Shown piece by piece: positions 1 through 9,336 of a stretch of DNA of 37,581 bases. Made by a program: the position numbers and the translations under genes. Origin of the DNA: an uncultured Schlesneria sp. (GTDB lineage: Bacteria; Planctomycetota; Planctomycetia; Planctomycetales; Planctomycetaceae); NCBI GenBank assembly GCA_903858935.1, contig CAIOKO010000278.1, positions 1 through 37,581 of the forward strand. Reading direction: 5' to 3'. Under the pieces are notes generated by a model, which saw only the letters and a list, made by a program, of their open reading frames with translations, did not search any database and was not told the origin of the DNA. How positions within the stretch are numbered: the stretch's first letter is position 1; each line of letters begins with the position of its first letter.

Positions 1-161
1 CCCACCAACTCTTAAAAATGTTGGGCCTCGAAGACTCGACCCACCCTTGGTCTTGACTTCTCGCGATAATTATCATCGCAGTTGAAGGTTGGAGTCTCAA
101 GTGCGTTGATTGTTTGTGGGAGGCCGACAACGCATTAACGATGACATTCAACGAGGCAGGC

Positions 162-1520
162 TCAAGGCTCTTGCCAGGGGACTTGGCCTCCCTGTTGAAT
201 CCTGAGACGGAGTGCCGCACTGAGCTCTTGAAAGATTTTGGTTTCGCGATTGGCCAGATTCGTCGTTTCGAGAGGATCAGTCTTCAGGTTGTAGAGCTCG
301 AGTGGCTGGAATGGGCTGTCCTGGATCAGCTTCCAGTCACCACGGACCAGAGCTTCGATGGTTTTTCCGCCGTAAGCCGGACCACCTTCTCTGCGGACGA
401 AATACAGATCACGGACTGGATCGGTTTGCGGTTTACCTAAAATCGTTGGGAGAAAGCTGACTGCTTCCACGTCTGGCGCCGGATTAACTCCCGCCGCCTC
501 GGCAACGGTCGCAAACAGGTCCATCGTGACAGCTATGCGATTTGTTTCGCTTCCCGGTGCAATATGACCGGGCCATCGGGCGATGCCGGGGACTCGCAGG
601 CCCCCTTCGTACATGTGCTGCTTTTCGCTTCGCCAAGGGCCGTTAACCGCTCCTTGCCCGAGAATGCCACCGTTGTCAGAGGTAAAAAACACGAGAGTAT
701 TTTCGGACAGTTTCAATTGATCAAGAGTCAACAGGAGTTGCCCAATCCCATCGTCCATATGTTCGATCAAAGCTACCAGCTTGACTCGTTTTTCGGGCAT
801 CTTCGGCTGACGGCGTCGGACTTTCTCGATCCATTCCGGCGGGGGTTGAATCGGGTCATGCGGTGCATTGTAAGCAAGGTAGAGAAAGAAAGGCTGCGGT
901 GTCTTATTTCCGTCGTTGACGGCGGCTCGATCTTTGACGTAATCACAAGCCCATGTGGTGAACAGGTCAGTCGCGTGTCCTTTTGGTTCGATCACATCCC
1001 GGTTTTTTCTCATGAAGTTCTGGCCCCCTCGCAGGTGCGTCAGATAGTCATCCATCATATCGCCGAGGAAGCCGTGAAACTCGTCGAAACCTCGTTCGAT
1101 CGGAGTATTTGGCGATGCCAAACCCAGATGCCACTTCCCCACAATTGACGAATGATATCCAGCTGGCCTGAGTACTTGAGGTAACAGGACGGCCTGCGGA
1201 GAGAGCCAGCCCCATGAATTGTCTGGAGTATGCCGAATCACTCCGGGGACACCGACTCGATCGGGAACTCGGCCTGTTAACAACGCGGCTCTCGTTGGGG
1301 AACAAACGCATGAGTTTGCGTAAAAGTTATGGAATGTCATCCCTTCGCGGCAGAGTCGATCAATATTCGGCGTGGATATGTCTTTGGTTCCGAACGCGGA
1401 GTAGTCTCCTCGGCCGAGATCGTCCGCCAGGATGATAATGACGTTCGGAGGCGTTTGGGCGACGGCTTGGACGAATGACAAGAAACAGAACGAAATGAAC
1501 AGAACCGTGAATCTTGTCAT
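162..1520 (-). CDS. Secreted arylsulfatase-family sulfatase
   Basis: A 452-residue type I (formylglycine) sulfatase that would hydrolyse sulfate esters, probably on polysaccharides outside the cytoplasm. Residues 1-21 form a signal peptide ending in AVAQ. The metal-binding motif LADDLG lies at about 31-36, and the nucleophile motif CSPTR with the formylglycine Cys at about residue 73. GKWHLG at about 128-133 and TSDNGG further on supply the other usual active-site residues. The length is normal for the single-domain family. The Cys-type motif implies maturation by a formylglycine-generating enzyme, not seen here. There is no clear Shine-Dalgarno sequence before the ATG. The xer gene lies upstream on the same strand but is separated by about 300 bases holding an inverted repeat, so co-transcription is doubtful. 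The family is secure; the substrate cannot be told. Confidence 0.93.
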   Translation of the reverse strand: MTRFTVLFISFCFLSFVQAVAQTPPNVIIILADDLGRGDYSAFGTKDISTPNIDRLCREGMTFHNFYANSCVCSPTRAALLTGRVPDRVGVPGVIRHTPDNSWGWLSPQAVLLPQVLRPAGYHSSIVGKWHLGLASPNTPIERGFDEFHGFLGDMMDDYLTHLRGGQNFMRKNRDVIEPKGHATDLFTTWACDYVKDRAAVNDGNKTPQPFFLYLAYNAPHDPIQPPPEWIEKVRRRQPKMPEKRVKLVALIEHMDDGIGQLLLTLDQLKLSENTLVFFTSDNGGILGQGAVNGPWRSEKQHMYEGGLRVPGIARWPGHIAPGSETNRIAVTMDLFATVAEAAGVNPAPDVEAVSFLPTILGKPQTDPVRDLYFVRREGGPAYGGKTIEALVRGDWKLIQDSPFQPLELYNLKTDPLETTNLANRETKIFQELSAALRLRIQQGGQVPWQEP

Positions 1521-1691
1521 GTCAGGTTTTTCGCTTAAGACCGTAATTGGTACAGCAGGGGATTTAGAGGGAATGCCGGAACATCAACGTTACTGAAGAA
1601 CTACCGAATTCAGCGACGAAAGACCAGTAGGTTGTGATTGAATCCGATTAGAGGGGTGGTGAGCCTATGCTTGATCGCGTGGGTAGGCAGA

Positions 1692-1789
1692 GGGGATCGG
1701 GTGTTCAAATTTCAAAATTGGTCGACGCACCCAAATTATTTAGGCAAACCGCATAATTGGCCAATTTTGGAATTGGAACGCCCGACCCC
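1692..1789. repeat. Long imperfect inverted repeat between xer and sulfatase genes
   Basis: Arms at 1692-1721 and 1761-1789 are inverted copies over about 29 bases, with roughly three mismatches and one single-base gap, around a loop of about 39 bases. The right arm carries CCAATTTTGG and CCCGACCCC, and the left arm their counterparts. It begins about 35 bases past the xer stop. Neither strand shows a T-run right after the stem, so it is not a textbook intrinsic terminator. It is the only structure I see in the 303-base gap 1521-1823. It could be a REP/MITE-like element or a stem that slows or ends xer transcription. Confidence 0.55.
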
Positions 1790-1823
1790 GGAATTTGCGC
1801 CCGCGGGCTAAACTCAGAAAAAC

Positions 1824-2759
1824 TCATTCGCCCTTTTTCGGACGCTGATTTTTTGCCGCATGCGGATGTGCCTGTTCGTAGGTTTCTTTCAGGCGCTTGG
1901 TACTGACGTGGGTATAGATCTGGGTGGTCGTCAGACTTTTATGTCCCAGAAGTTCCTGGACGGCTCGAAGGTCGGCACCGCCATCGAGCATGTGTGTGGC
2001 GAAGGAATGCCTGAGTGTGTGCGGCGTTGTCAGTTTATCGAGGCCGGTCAGCATCAGATATTTTTCCAGCATCCGTCCGATGCTTCGCGTCGTGAGTCGG
2101 GTCCCAAATCGATTGAGGAACATGGCATCGTGATCTTCGGGACCGGCATCTGGCTGCTCCTTCCGGACTTCCAACCAGCTGTAAAGGGCCTTGGCGGCGT
2201 GTCGACCAATCGGTGCGATCCGCTCTTTCTTCCCTTTTCCGAAGACGCGGATGATGTTGGCGTCCCGATCCCAGTTGGCGATGTTCAGGCCAACCAGTTC
2301 CGCCACTCGGAGCCCTGCGGAATATAAGGTTTCGAGAATCGCTCGATCGCGCAACCCCTCTGGCTCGTTGGCGGGGGGAGATTCGAGCAGCTTGACGACC
2401 TGATCAGCAGTCAGGAAATGCGGCAGTTTGCGACCGACGCGTGGGGTGCGCAAGACTTTTGCGGGGTTCGATGTGACCAGCCCTTCACGCTGGCAATATC
2501 GAAAGAAGCTACGAAGACTTGCCAATCGACGGGCAATTGTGGTTTTGGCGTAATCACATTCGTGGAGGTAAGCAACATAGCCACGAAGCTGGGCGATATG
2601 AACCTGGCCTGGCTCAACAATTTCGCCTACGCGATCTCGAAAGTAGTCGAGCAGGCTGCCGAAGTCTTCGCTGTAAGATTTCAGCGTCAGCTCAGAAGCA
2701 TTTCGCTCGATCTTCAGGTACCGCAGAAACCCATCAATGGCACCATACATGTTCTTCAC
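1824..2759 (-). CDS. xerC: Tyrosine recombinase, XerC/XerD type
   Basis: A 311-residue site-specific tyrosine recombinase that would resolve chromosome dimers at dif. An N-terminal SAM-like core-binding domain (about 5-90) precedes the catalytic domain (about 110-300). The catalytic set is visible: Arg in [11 protein letters not shown], Lys in GKGKKER, His-Leu-Arg in [12 protein letters not shown], His in GHKSLTTTQ and the nucleophile Tyr in QIYTH. The C-terminal stretch (GADLR.VQELLGH, then [11 protein letters not shown]) looks more like XerC than XerD, but this split is tentative. The outer start at 2759 is GTG; an ATG at 2750 gives a protein three residues shorter and neither has a strong ribosome site. 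Full length and no neighbouring integron or phage genes favour a housekeeping Xer. Confidence 0.9.
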   Translation of the reverse strand: MKNMYGAIDGFLRYLKIERNASELTLKSYSEDFGSLLDYFRDRVGEIVEPGQVHIAQLRGYVAYLHECDYAKTTIARRLASLRSFFRYCQREGLVTSNPAKVLRTPRVGRKLPHFLTADQVVKLLESPPANEPEGLRDRAILETLYSAGLRVAELVGLNIANWDRDANIIRVFGKGKKERIAPIGRHAAKALYSWLEVRKEQPDAGPEDHDAMFLNRFGTRLTTRSIGRMLEKYLMLTGLDKLTTPHTLRHSFATHMLDGGADLRAVQELLGHKSLTTTQIYTHVSTKRLKETYEQAHPHAAKNQRPKKGE

Positions 2760-2866
2760 AGCGCCCGGAAAAGGGGATGCGTATCAGGCAACTCAATTGA
2801 TTCAATGATTGAATTGAAATTGAGGAACTGCTCGCTGCCTGCCTCTTTTTTTCAAGGCCACGTCAT

Positions 2867-3109
2867 TCAGGCGGCTGAGCGGCGAATGCGGTTTTTGGGT
2901 TCCACAGCCCCTGTCGCATCGGCTTCACGCAGTTTGCGAACTCGCTGGCTGAGGGTTGCGGCATCATACCATGAAAAATTGAGTTCGGGATCAGCGGCAT
3001 ACTTACCAAGTGTTTGCAGCAATTGATCAGCGCTTTCGTCGTCATAGAGAAACACGAAGCGTTCTTGTCCCTTGATCAACGCGAGTACACTGACGCCTTG
3101 CTGTGGCAT
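2867..3109 (-). CDS. Small conserved-looking protein of unknown function
   Basis: An 80-residue protein I do not recognise. The ATG at 3109 is chosen because AAGGGG stands about eight bases before it, whereas an upstream extension of 35 residues has no such site and reads as non-coding. The sequence starts MPQQGVSVLALIKGQERFVF and includes an acidic helix (YDDESADQLLQTLGKYAAD) and a basic C-terminus (PKNRIRRSAA). It has no signal peptide or membrane segment. The alternation of beta-like and helical stretches suggests a small folded domain. It lies about 110 bases upstream of the xer gene on the same strand and may share its transcript. An AT-rich weak hairpin sits between them. Confidence 0.65.
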   Translation of the reverse strand: MPQQGVSVLALIKGQERFVFLYDDESADQLLQTLGKYAADPELNFSWYDAATLSQRVRKLREADATGAVEPKNRIRRSAA

Positions 3110-3541
3110 GACTGCCCCTTCCGTGGGTCCGATCTCGAAATTTATTATCAGTAAAAACGTCAGTCCAACTGGCGTTACGAAGGGGATATCGACCGATCTG
3201 CCGAAGCATTGCAAGTTTCTGCAACAACACGGACTCAGGTTGAAGACTCATGAGGTCCGCGTCGCGTGAATCGTCAGAAAACGCAGGTCGGTCGAGTTCG
3301 CTGCCGTGGTTTTTATCGGCAAAGTCGACGTAGAAGTTTAATTCTGCCCAGTCGTTGCAATCGTGCGCGATTCCGAAGAAAAGGGGGCAAACTACGGATT
3401 CTGATTAATCTGGCAAAATTTTCCGATTCGGAGGGGTGACGACTCACATTTGCGTGCCATAATTCGTTATAGATTGGGAAGATTGCGTTAAGATTGCGGC
3501 GCATCCCACAACCGAGTTTTTTACCAGCTGGAGCATCCGAC
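3110..3541. other. Divergent intergenic region, no gene seen
   Basis: These 432 bases separate the minus-strand small gene from the plus-strand metalloprotease, so they should hold two opposed promoters. Open frames on both strands lack ribosome sites and recognisable composition. A GGAG ribosome site stands about ten bases before the ATG at 3542. No convincing -35/-10 pair could be fixed by eye. Confidence 0.5.
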
Positions 3542-6259
3542 ATGTTTCGACCCGTTGGCCTGTTTGCCATTTTGGCAATCGGAGCGTCTGTTCTTTCGAC
3601 GTCGGCATTTGCACAACAGGCTCAAACGCCGGCGGCGACACCGTCGAAATTTGAAACTCTGACGACTGGGATGAAAAAGTATGATGGCGGCTTTTGGACC
3701 ATCTACACGAAGGACCAGCAAATCCTGGTCGAAATTAAGCAGGCTCAGTTGGGTCAAGACTTTCTGATGCTCAGTTCGGTGGCTCGCGGAGTGAGTCAGG
3801 GTCTGGTTCTAGGAGGGATGACCTGGGGTGACGATGTCTTGTGGTCATTTCGCAAAGTAGGCGACAAGATTCAAGTTCTTCGACGTCAGGTCAAATTCAA
3901 GGCCAAACCAGGAAGTCCTGAAGCGACTGCCGTCAGATTGGCTTACAGTGACGCTGTCCTCTATGCACTTCCGGTTCTGACCGACACAGGGAGTGGCCAT
4001 CTGGTAGACATGACACGGATTTTCATGAGTGATGACGAGATGATCGGCCGGATGCTGAGTGCCTCGTTTGTGTTTGATCGAAGCACAATTGCTAACGTCA
4101 AAACGTTTCCCAAGAACGTCGAAATCGATATCGCGTGTGTCTATTCTCGCGACCCCTCAAATGAATCAGATTCCGTACCCGATCCACGCGGCATGCAAGT
4201 CATGATGCACTACAGCATCAGCCAATTGCCTCAGTCCGGTTACAAACCTCGCAAAGCAGACGATCGAGTCGGTTATTTTCTGACGGTGACAAAAGATTTC
4301 AGCGACAACAGCGACGACCAGCACTTTGTTCGCTACATCAACCGGTGGGATCTGCAGAAGCTTGATCCAGCCGCCAAGGTCTCGCCTCCCCGTGATCCGA
4401 TCGTGTTTTATCTGGAAAAGACAGTGCCGGTGAACTTGAGGCCAATCGTTCGGGCCGGCATCGAAGACTGGAATAAAGCCTACGAGAAACTGGGCTTTGA
4501 TAATGCGATTGAAGTTCGGCAACAGCGTGACGACGACACGTGGGACCCTGAAGATGTTCAGCACAACACTTTCCGCTGGATCACGGCCGAAGCGGGTTTC
4601 GCCATGGGACCTTCTCGAACGAATCCTCAGACGGGTCAAATCCTCGATGCGGATATCATTTTCGACGCGAGTTTTCTGCGATCATGGAAGTCAACTTACG
4701 AAAATTTCACACCGTCCAGTATCGGTGCTTTACTTGGTGACGAAGTCCCGGTCACTCGATCACGAATGTTGAATATTCCAGCCAGCCGTCGCCACAACGA
4801 GTGTCGATTGACCGAAGGAATGCAACAGCAGTCCGGATTTGCTGCGGCCATTTTTGCCGCTCAGGGATTGACGGAAAAGCGAGGCGAACTGCCAGAAGAA
4901 TACCTTCAACAAGCGCTGAAAGAAGTCGTGATGCACGAAGTTGGACATACGCTGGGTCTTCGCCATAACTTCAAAGCGAGTGCCTGGAAGACTTTGGCAG
5001 AAATGGAAGATGCCGCAAAAGCCAATGAGCCAACTGTCGCCAGTGTGATGGATTATTCGCCCGTCAACATCGTTCCTGCAGGAGTGAAACAGCCCGCCTA
5101 CTACACCACCACCCTCGGCCCATACGATTATTGGGCGATTGAATATGGTTACAAACCAATCAGTGGCGACGAAAATACAGAGCTCGCCAAAATCGCCGCT
5201 CGAAGTGGGGAGTCTGGCCTGGATTATGGGACCGACGAAGATACCGAAGCCAACGATCCCGATCCGTTGTCAATCCGATTTGATCTCGGAAAAGATCCAG
5301 TCGCTTATGCACAACGTCAGATCGCAATCGTGAATGCGATTCTTCCCAAACTGCTGGAGCGAACTGTTGAGAACGGCGAAGGATTCCAACGGGCACGCCA
5401 GGCATTTGGCGTCCTGATCGGCGAACACTATCGAACGGTTCGGTTCGCAGCCAAGTTGATCGGTGGAGTTCACGTCTATCGGGATCATAAAGGTGATAAC
5501 CAGGCGCACGCTCCATTCAAGAACGTGGACGCGGCGCAGCAGCGTCTGGCGGCAAAACTGATACTTGAGCAGGGACTGGTGTCACACAAATTTGAGCCAA
5601 GTCTGCTGAATTCTCTCGCGGCGACACGCTGGTCGCACTGGGGTTCGCCGGAAACGAAACGAGTCGATTACCCGATTCACGATCTGGTTTCGGGTCTGCA
5701 AACAGGAATGTTGGGCGGGTTATTTAGTGCTCAGGTCTTGGCGCGGCTTCAAGACGGTGAATTGAAGACACCGGCCGGTGAAGATGCTTACACTCTTGCG
5801 GAACACTTGAAAACCTCAATTGAAGGAGTTTTCTCGGAACTGAATGCACCTCCCGCTGGTGAATTCAATAACCGAAATCAGTACATTTCGAGCTTCCGCC
5901 GCAACACCCAGAGAGCGGCATTAAGGCGACTAAGCGATATCGTTCGGAAAACACCCACGGAAACGTCAAGTCAGCTGAAACTGCCGGAAGACGCCCGGAT
6001 GTTGGTTCGCGTTCATTTATCCGAACTGGCGACCCGAGCCGAAGCTGTCCTGAACAAAGCCGATTTGAAACTTGACGACTACACCCGGGCTCATCTGGCT
6101 GATGCCAAAATTCGGATTAAACAGATCCTGGAGGCCGAATCGGAAGACTTCGGCAAGCCACAAGGATCGGGCGGAGGTGGTTCCTTCCTGCTGCTTGGGG
6201 AACCGACAGCGAAGGACCGTCAGGAGCGAATCGAAATCGTTCCTGAAATTGATCCGTGA
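3542..6259 (+). CDS. Exported zinc-dependent metalloprotease (DUF5117/DUF4953 type)
   Basis: A 905-residue exported metallopeptidase. The ATG at 3542 is preferred over one 48 bases upstream, because GGAG precedes it and it starts a clean signal peptide (MFRPVGLFAILAIGAS, cleavage near SAFA-QQ). The N-terminal half matches the DUF5118/DUF5117 pattern of large bacterial zinc proteases. The zinc site is HEVGHTLGLRH at residues 465-475, the extended HExxHxxGxxH form, followed by a probable Met-turn in SVMDYSP. The C-terminal third is DUF4953-like with a Gly/Ser patch near the end. The length is typical of the family in planctomycetes and Bacteroidetes. It probably cleaves extracellular or periplasmic protein. 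It is followed by a strong hairpin and looks monocistronic. Confidence 0.9.
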   Translation: MFRPVGLFAILAIGASVLSTSAFAQQAQTPAATPSKFETLTTGMKKYDGGFWTIYTKDQQILVEIKQAQLGQDFLMLSSVARGVSQGLVLGGMTWGDDVLWSFRKVGDKIQVLRRQVKFKAKPGSPEATAVRLAYSDAVLYALPVLTDTGSGHLVDMTRIFMSDDEMIGRMLSASFVFDRSTIANVKTFPKNVEIDIACVYSRDPSNESDSVPDPRGMQVMMHYSISQLPQSGYKPRKADDRVGYFLTVTKDFSDNSDDQHFVRYINRWDLQKLDPAAKVSPPRDPIVFYLEKTVPVNLRPIVRAGIEDWNKAYEKLGFDNAIEVRQQRDDDTWDPEDVQHNTFRWITAEAGFAMGPSRTNPQTGQILDADIIFDASFLRSWKSTYENFTPSSIGALLGDEVPVTRSRMLNIPASRRHNECRLTEGMQQQSGFAAAIFAAQGLTEKRGELPEEYLQQALKEVVMHEVGHTLGLRHNFKASAWKTLAEMEDAAKANEPTVASVMDYSPVNIVPAGVKQPAYYTTTLGPYDYWAIEYGYKPISGDENTELAKIAARSGESGLDYGTDEDTEANDPDPLSIRFDLGKDPVAYAQRQIAIVNAILPKLLERTVENGEGFQRARQAFGVLIGEHYRTVRFAAKLIGGVHVYRDHKGDNQAHAPFKNVDAAQQRLAAKLILEQGLVSHKFEPSLLNSLAATRWSHWGSPETKRVDYPIHDLVSGLQTGMLGGLFSAQVLARLQDGELKTPAGEDAYTLAEHLKTSIEGVFSELNAPPAGEFNNRNQYISSFRRNTQRAALRRLSDIVRKTPTETSSQLKLPEDARMLVRVHLSELATRAEAVLNKADLKLDDYTRAHLADAKIRIKQILEAESEDFGKPQGSGGGGSFLLLGEPTAKDRQERIEIVPEIDP

Positions 6260-6350
6260 TTTAGACGGCAACCCTAACAATCAGAGTTTGTTTTCGTCTG
6301 GAAATATCAGGGTAAATCAAACCTTGACTGCCGCCGCGGAAGGAGATCAG

Positions 6351-6398
6351 CGATTAGCCGTTGGCTGAGCGAAAGCGATGCCAACGGCTAATCGTTTT
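6351..6398 (+). terminator. 15-bp perfect stem-loop with T-run after the metalloprotease gene
   Basis: Arms 6351-6365 (CGATTAGCCGTTGGC) and 6380-6394 (GCCAACGGCTAATCG) are perfect inverse complements, followed by TTTT at 6395-6398. The 14-base loop contains GCGAAAGC, so an inner GC/GC clamp with a GAAA tetraloop can form, separated from the main stem by TGA opposite GAT, which allows tandem G-A pairs. It stands about 90 bases after the stop codon. It may be a terminator, but the GCCGTTGGC core also resembles a dispersed intergenic repeat I associate with planctomycetes. Confidence 0.65.
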
Positions 6399-6679
6399 AG
6401 CGATGACTGTCGATCCCGGCGGGATCGCAATCTTCGGCGCTGATTTCACTGATTGAGTCGAAACTTAAACAAAAAAAGAGTCTGGAATCCCTTCTGGATT
6501 CGTAAATTTCAGGTCGATCGATTCCGATTGCGACTCTGTTACTCAGCCATCGGATTATGACTGTAGTCCCTTCGGCAGAAGACTTTTCCGAAGTGTTGAA
6601 AACAGATTCTTTGCCGAAGATCGATGTTTTTACGCGTCGTCGAAAGTAGTGCCCCGACATCTTTCACAAGTAGACTTCA
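6399..6679. repeat. Gene-free spacer with short palindromes
   Basis: The interval holds no convincing gene. A near-perfect palindrome, CGATCCCG-G-CGGGATCG, lies at 6411-6427, just after the terminator-like hairpin. A smaller hairpin (GAATCC, five-base loop, GGATTC) lies at 6485-6501. Together with the hairpin at 6351 they make a cluster of inverted repeats within about 150 bases, which suggests a composite intergenic repeat. The minus-strand open frame 6397-6660 has no ribosome site or recognisable domain. Confidence 0.45.
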
Positions 6680-8389
6680 GTGACGACGTTTGATGTTGTA
6701 CTGTCTACTCAGTTCAACAACATCAGCAGTGTTTTTCTGAAAAATCGAAAACTGAAAACCGTAGCATTTCCAGCAATCATCGTTGGTTCCGGCTTGGCAC
6801 TTGCTGTGCTTTGGCTCACTTCGCTCCCTCTTGGAATTCCAGGTGAATGGACGTGGGATCGTGTCCCTACGGAACCAGACCTGATGTGGAATCTGGTGGG
6901 TGCTGCGGTTGCCTCCGCGTTGTTTATCGCATTTGTCCTGAAGGGAAGTCATCGCTTAACTGGAACTGTCAATCGGTCGTGGTATCGACTTGAAGTCATC
7001 GCATGGCATTTCGGATTAGTTGTAATCAGTTTTGCGTGGCTTTGGATTATTCAAGAGTGCACTCCAGTAAAGAACAGGTTGGGGAAGGCCGCCTTCGTTT
7101 TGTACTACGCGAACTCGTCAGGCTATTTCACTCGTGCACGCTACGATCAGCCCGATCCAATCGAATTTCTGGCGGGGTATGAAAATCTGATGCAACAGGG
7201 GGACGTCCTGCACACAGGGACTCATCCGCCAGGACTTTTTCTCGCGTTTCATGGATTAATCGAGGCCTGCCACAGTTCACCCGGCTTATGTGCGGCACTT
7301 GATGCGACTCAACCGGCTTCATTTCGAGAAGCGATGGATGTGATTGCGGCGACGAATTTGCGACGAGCGGTACCCCGACAGTTGCTCCCTTCCGACCGTC
7401 AGGTCTTGTGGCTGGCAACGTTACTGATCATGCTTTCTGCGTCATTGACCGTGATTCCCCTGTATGGCTTGATCCGTCGTACCTGCTCAATTCAGGCGGC
7501 GTGGATCGGGTCGGCACTGTGGCCAGCATTGCCTGCGGTCGCAATCTTTATTCCCAAATCGGATACGATGTTTCCGCTACTTGGGCTCACTATTTTATGG
7601 TTGTGGCTGACGGCTTGGGATCGGCGTTCTCTTGTTGTGGCATTTTTTGCCGGACTTGTAACATGGACCGGTTTACTTTGCAGTCTTGCGTTTCTGCCGG
7701 TGTTGCTTGCAGCGGCCCTGATGACGTTGGGAAAGAGTTGCTTTTTTTCAAAGTCAAAAGGACTCGTATCGACCAACGATTTGTTGAAATCGTGCCAATC
7801 AGCGACGATCGGAATTCGTCATTGGGTTTGTATTGCGGCAGCCATAGTTGGTTTCATCGTTCCATCGATTTGCCTGTGGTACGCGACCAAAATCAACTTA
7901 ATTAATGTGTGGCTGCTGAACTATAGAAATCACGCAGGGTTTTATCAGCAATACCCGCGTACCTACTGGAAGTGGCTGTTGTTCAATCCGCTGGAACTCT
8001 CGTTCGCGGCAGGATGGCCAGTTGCAGTTATGGCCTTTGTGTCATGCTGGAGCGTGCTTTGCCGATCTCGCCAGCGTAAAGATTTGACAACGCCGATCAG
8101 TTACGCGAAGACCGACATTATTGCGGTTGTAATTTCTATTGCATTCGTTTGGGGAGCCCTTTGGCTGACTGGTAAAAACTCGGGCGAAGCCGCTCGGCTG
8201 TGGATCATGTTTTTGCCATGGCTAATCTGGCTGACGATGATCCAGTTCGAAGAGTTCACATCCACGAATTCGGATATCAAATTCAAGGATTTGCCGTCGA
8301 TCACCTTACTTTCGACGCAGTTCCTCGTCTGCCTCCTGACCGTGATTCGGGTCAGTGGCTTTCATTCGGAAACGGGTAATACAGGTTGA
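6680..8389 (+). CDS. Polytopic membrane protein, probable GT-C type glycosyltransferase
   Basis: A protein of about 569 residues with many hydrophobic segments (roughly ten to twelve), first at about residues 28-50. A loop motif THPPG at about residue 177 after an acidic/aromatic first large loop recalls the GT39/ArnT-like membrane glycosyltransferases, which use lipid-linked sugar donors on the outer face of the inner membrane. I do not see enough to name a family, so the function is an inference from topology and that loop. The start is a GTG at 6680 without a strong ribosome site; the exact start is uncertain. The next gene, 70 bases downstream on the same strand, is a putative oxygenase, and the two may act on the same surface molecule. 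Confidence 0.7.
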   Translation: MTTFDVVLSTQFNNISSVFLKNRKLKTVAFPAIIVGSGLALAVLWLTSLPLGIPGEWTWDRVPTEPDLMWNLVGAAVASALFIAFVLKGSHRLTGTVNRSWYRLEVIAWHFGLVVISFAWLWIIQECTPVKNRLGKAAFVLYYANSSGYFTRARYDQPDPIEFLAGYENLMQQGDVLHTGTHPPGLFLAFHGLIEACHSSPGLCAALDATQPASFREAMDVIAATNLRRAVPRQLLPSDRQVLWLATLLIMLSASLTVIPLYGLIRRTCSIQAAWIGSALWPALPAVAIFIPKSDTMFPLLGLTILWLWLTAWDRRSLVVAFFAGLVTWTGLLCSLAFLPVLLAAALMTLGKSCFFSKSKGLVSTNDLLKSCQSATIGIRHWVCIAAAIVGFIVPSICLWYATKINLINVWLLNYRNHAGFYQQYPRTYWKWLLFNPLELSFAAGWPVAVMAFVSCWSVLCRSRQRKDLTTPISYAKTDIIAVVISIAFVWGALWLTGKNSGEAARLWIMFLPWLIWLTMIQFEEFTSTNSDIKFKDLPSITLLSTQFLVCLLTVIRVSGFHSETGNTG

Positions 8390-8459
8390 ATCGAGTGAAA
8401 GAATTTTTCTAAAGAAAAAGGGATTGACGGTCGATCTTAAGAAATTTATGTAGTGATAC

Positions 8460-9332
8460 ATGTCAGAGAAGGTAGAGATACTTTTTCCACGACTCTTTCC
8501 TATCCGGGGCGTGTCAATGCTGCTCGATCGATCTTTGTACCATCGCGTTTTGCAACACTGCTTTAATGTGATTGACGAGACACCTGCTGACAATCAACCG
8601 TTTCCGCACATTGTGCTGAAACGAATTTTTCCCGACGACGTTTACGAGCATTTGCTGGAAGCATTCCCGCCTGAGGAGTGTTTTGTTAAAGCAAATCAGA
8701 AGCATCATACAAACGAGTACGGTGGTAGCACCCGACAACGAATGACTCTCTGCGAAAGCTCGCTCGAGTCGTTGCCCGAGAACGATCATCGGCTTTGGGC
8801 GACGGTAAGAGCGGCGATCGGGAGCATCGAGATCCGGGATGCCATTTTTTTTAAGCTATCTAAAGGATTATGCCGCCGTTTCAAAGTCAACTGCGCTGAT
8901 CTTGCAAAAATCCCCGCATACCCACGCGGGCAGATCTATAGTGAGACTGAAGGCTACCGGATCGCCCCCCATCCGGATACTCGTGAGAAAATTGTGACGA
9001 TGCAGTTTGCGTTTCCCACCGATCATTTACTGGCAGGTGTCGGGACGGAATTCTACACACGTAGCGCGAATCCCTTAAGTCTATTTCGTGAGCCGCGCGG
9101 ATTTACGATTGCCAAGACGATGCCGTTTCTTCCAAACCATGCCTATGCGTTTTCAGTTCTCAATGACATTGGGGTCAAGAGCTGGCATGGTCGAAGTACG
9201 ATTCCGCCGATGGACCGGGTCCGAAACACTCTGCTGCATATCTGGTACGCTGAAGCTGATGAGACGGATAGTGAACTCGTCGCATACCAAAAATACATTA
9301 AATCCCAGCCTCCAGTGCGTCGGATTGCTTAG
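8460..9332 (+). CDS. Putative 2-oxoglutarate/Fe(II)-dependent oxygenase
   Basis: A 290-residue soluble protein without signal peptide. The double-stranded beta-helix iron site is visible: His171-Pro-Asp173 (APHPD) and, about 70 residues later, His243 in WHGRS. Arg255-Asn-Thr257 could bind 2-oxoglutarate. This matches the HxD...H...RxS/T pattern of the prolyl-4-hydroxylase-like superfamily. The N-terminal part (NQPFPHIVLKRIFPDDVYEH) is typical of small oxygenases that start with 'PFPH.v...f'. The substrate is unknown. The ATG at 8460 is used; a second ATG at 8517 would remove 19 residues and neither has a strong ribosome site. The gene ends four bases before the converging permease gene. Confidence 0.72.
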   Translation: MSEKVEILFPRLFPIRGVSMLLDRSLYHRVLQHCFNVIDETPADNQPFPHIVLKRIFPDDVYEHLLEAFPPEECFVKANQKHHTNEYGGSTRQRMTLCESSLESLPENDHRLWATVRAAIGSIEIRDAIFFKLSKGLCRRFKVNCADLAKIPAYPRGQIYSETEGYRIAPHPDTREKIVTMQFAFPTDHLLAGVGTEFYTRSANPLSLFREPRGFTIAKTMPFLPNHAYAFSVLNDIGVKSWHGRSTIPPMDRVRNTLLHIWYAEADETDSELVAYQKYIKSQPPVRRIA

Positions 9333-9336
9333 ACGT

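Noticed and set aside
114-1148. Plus-strand open frames across the sulfatase gene
   Set aside because: They lie opposite a gene with complete sulfatase motifs and have no recognisable domain or start signal.
2767-2830. AT-rich inverted stretches after the small unknown gene
   Set aside because: Stems are only about six base pairs of A/T with many alternatives; too weak to call a terminator.
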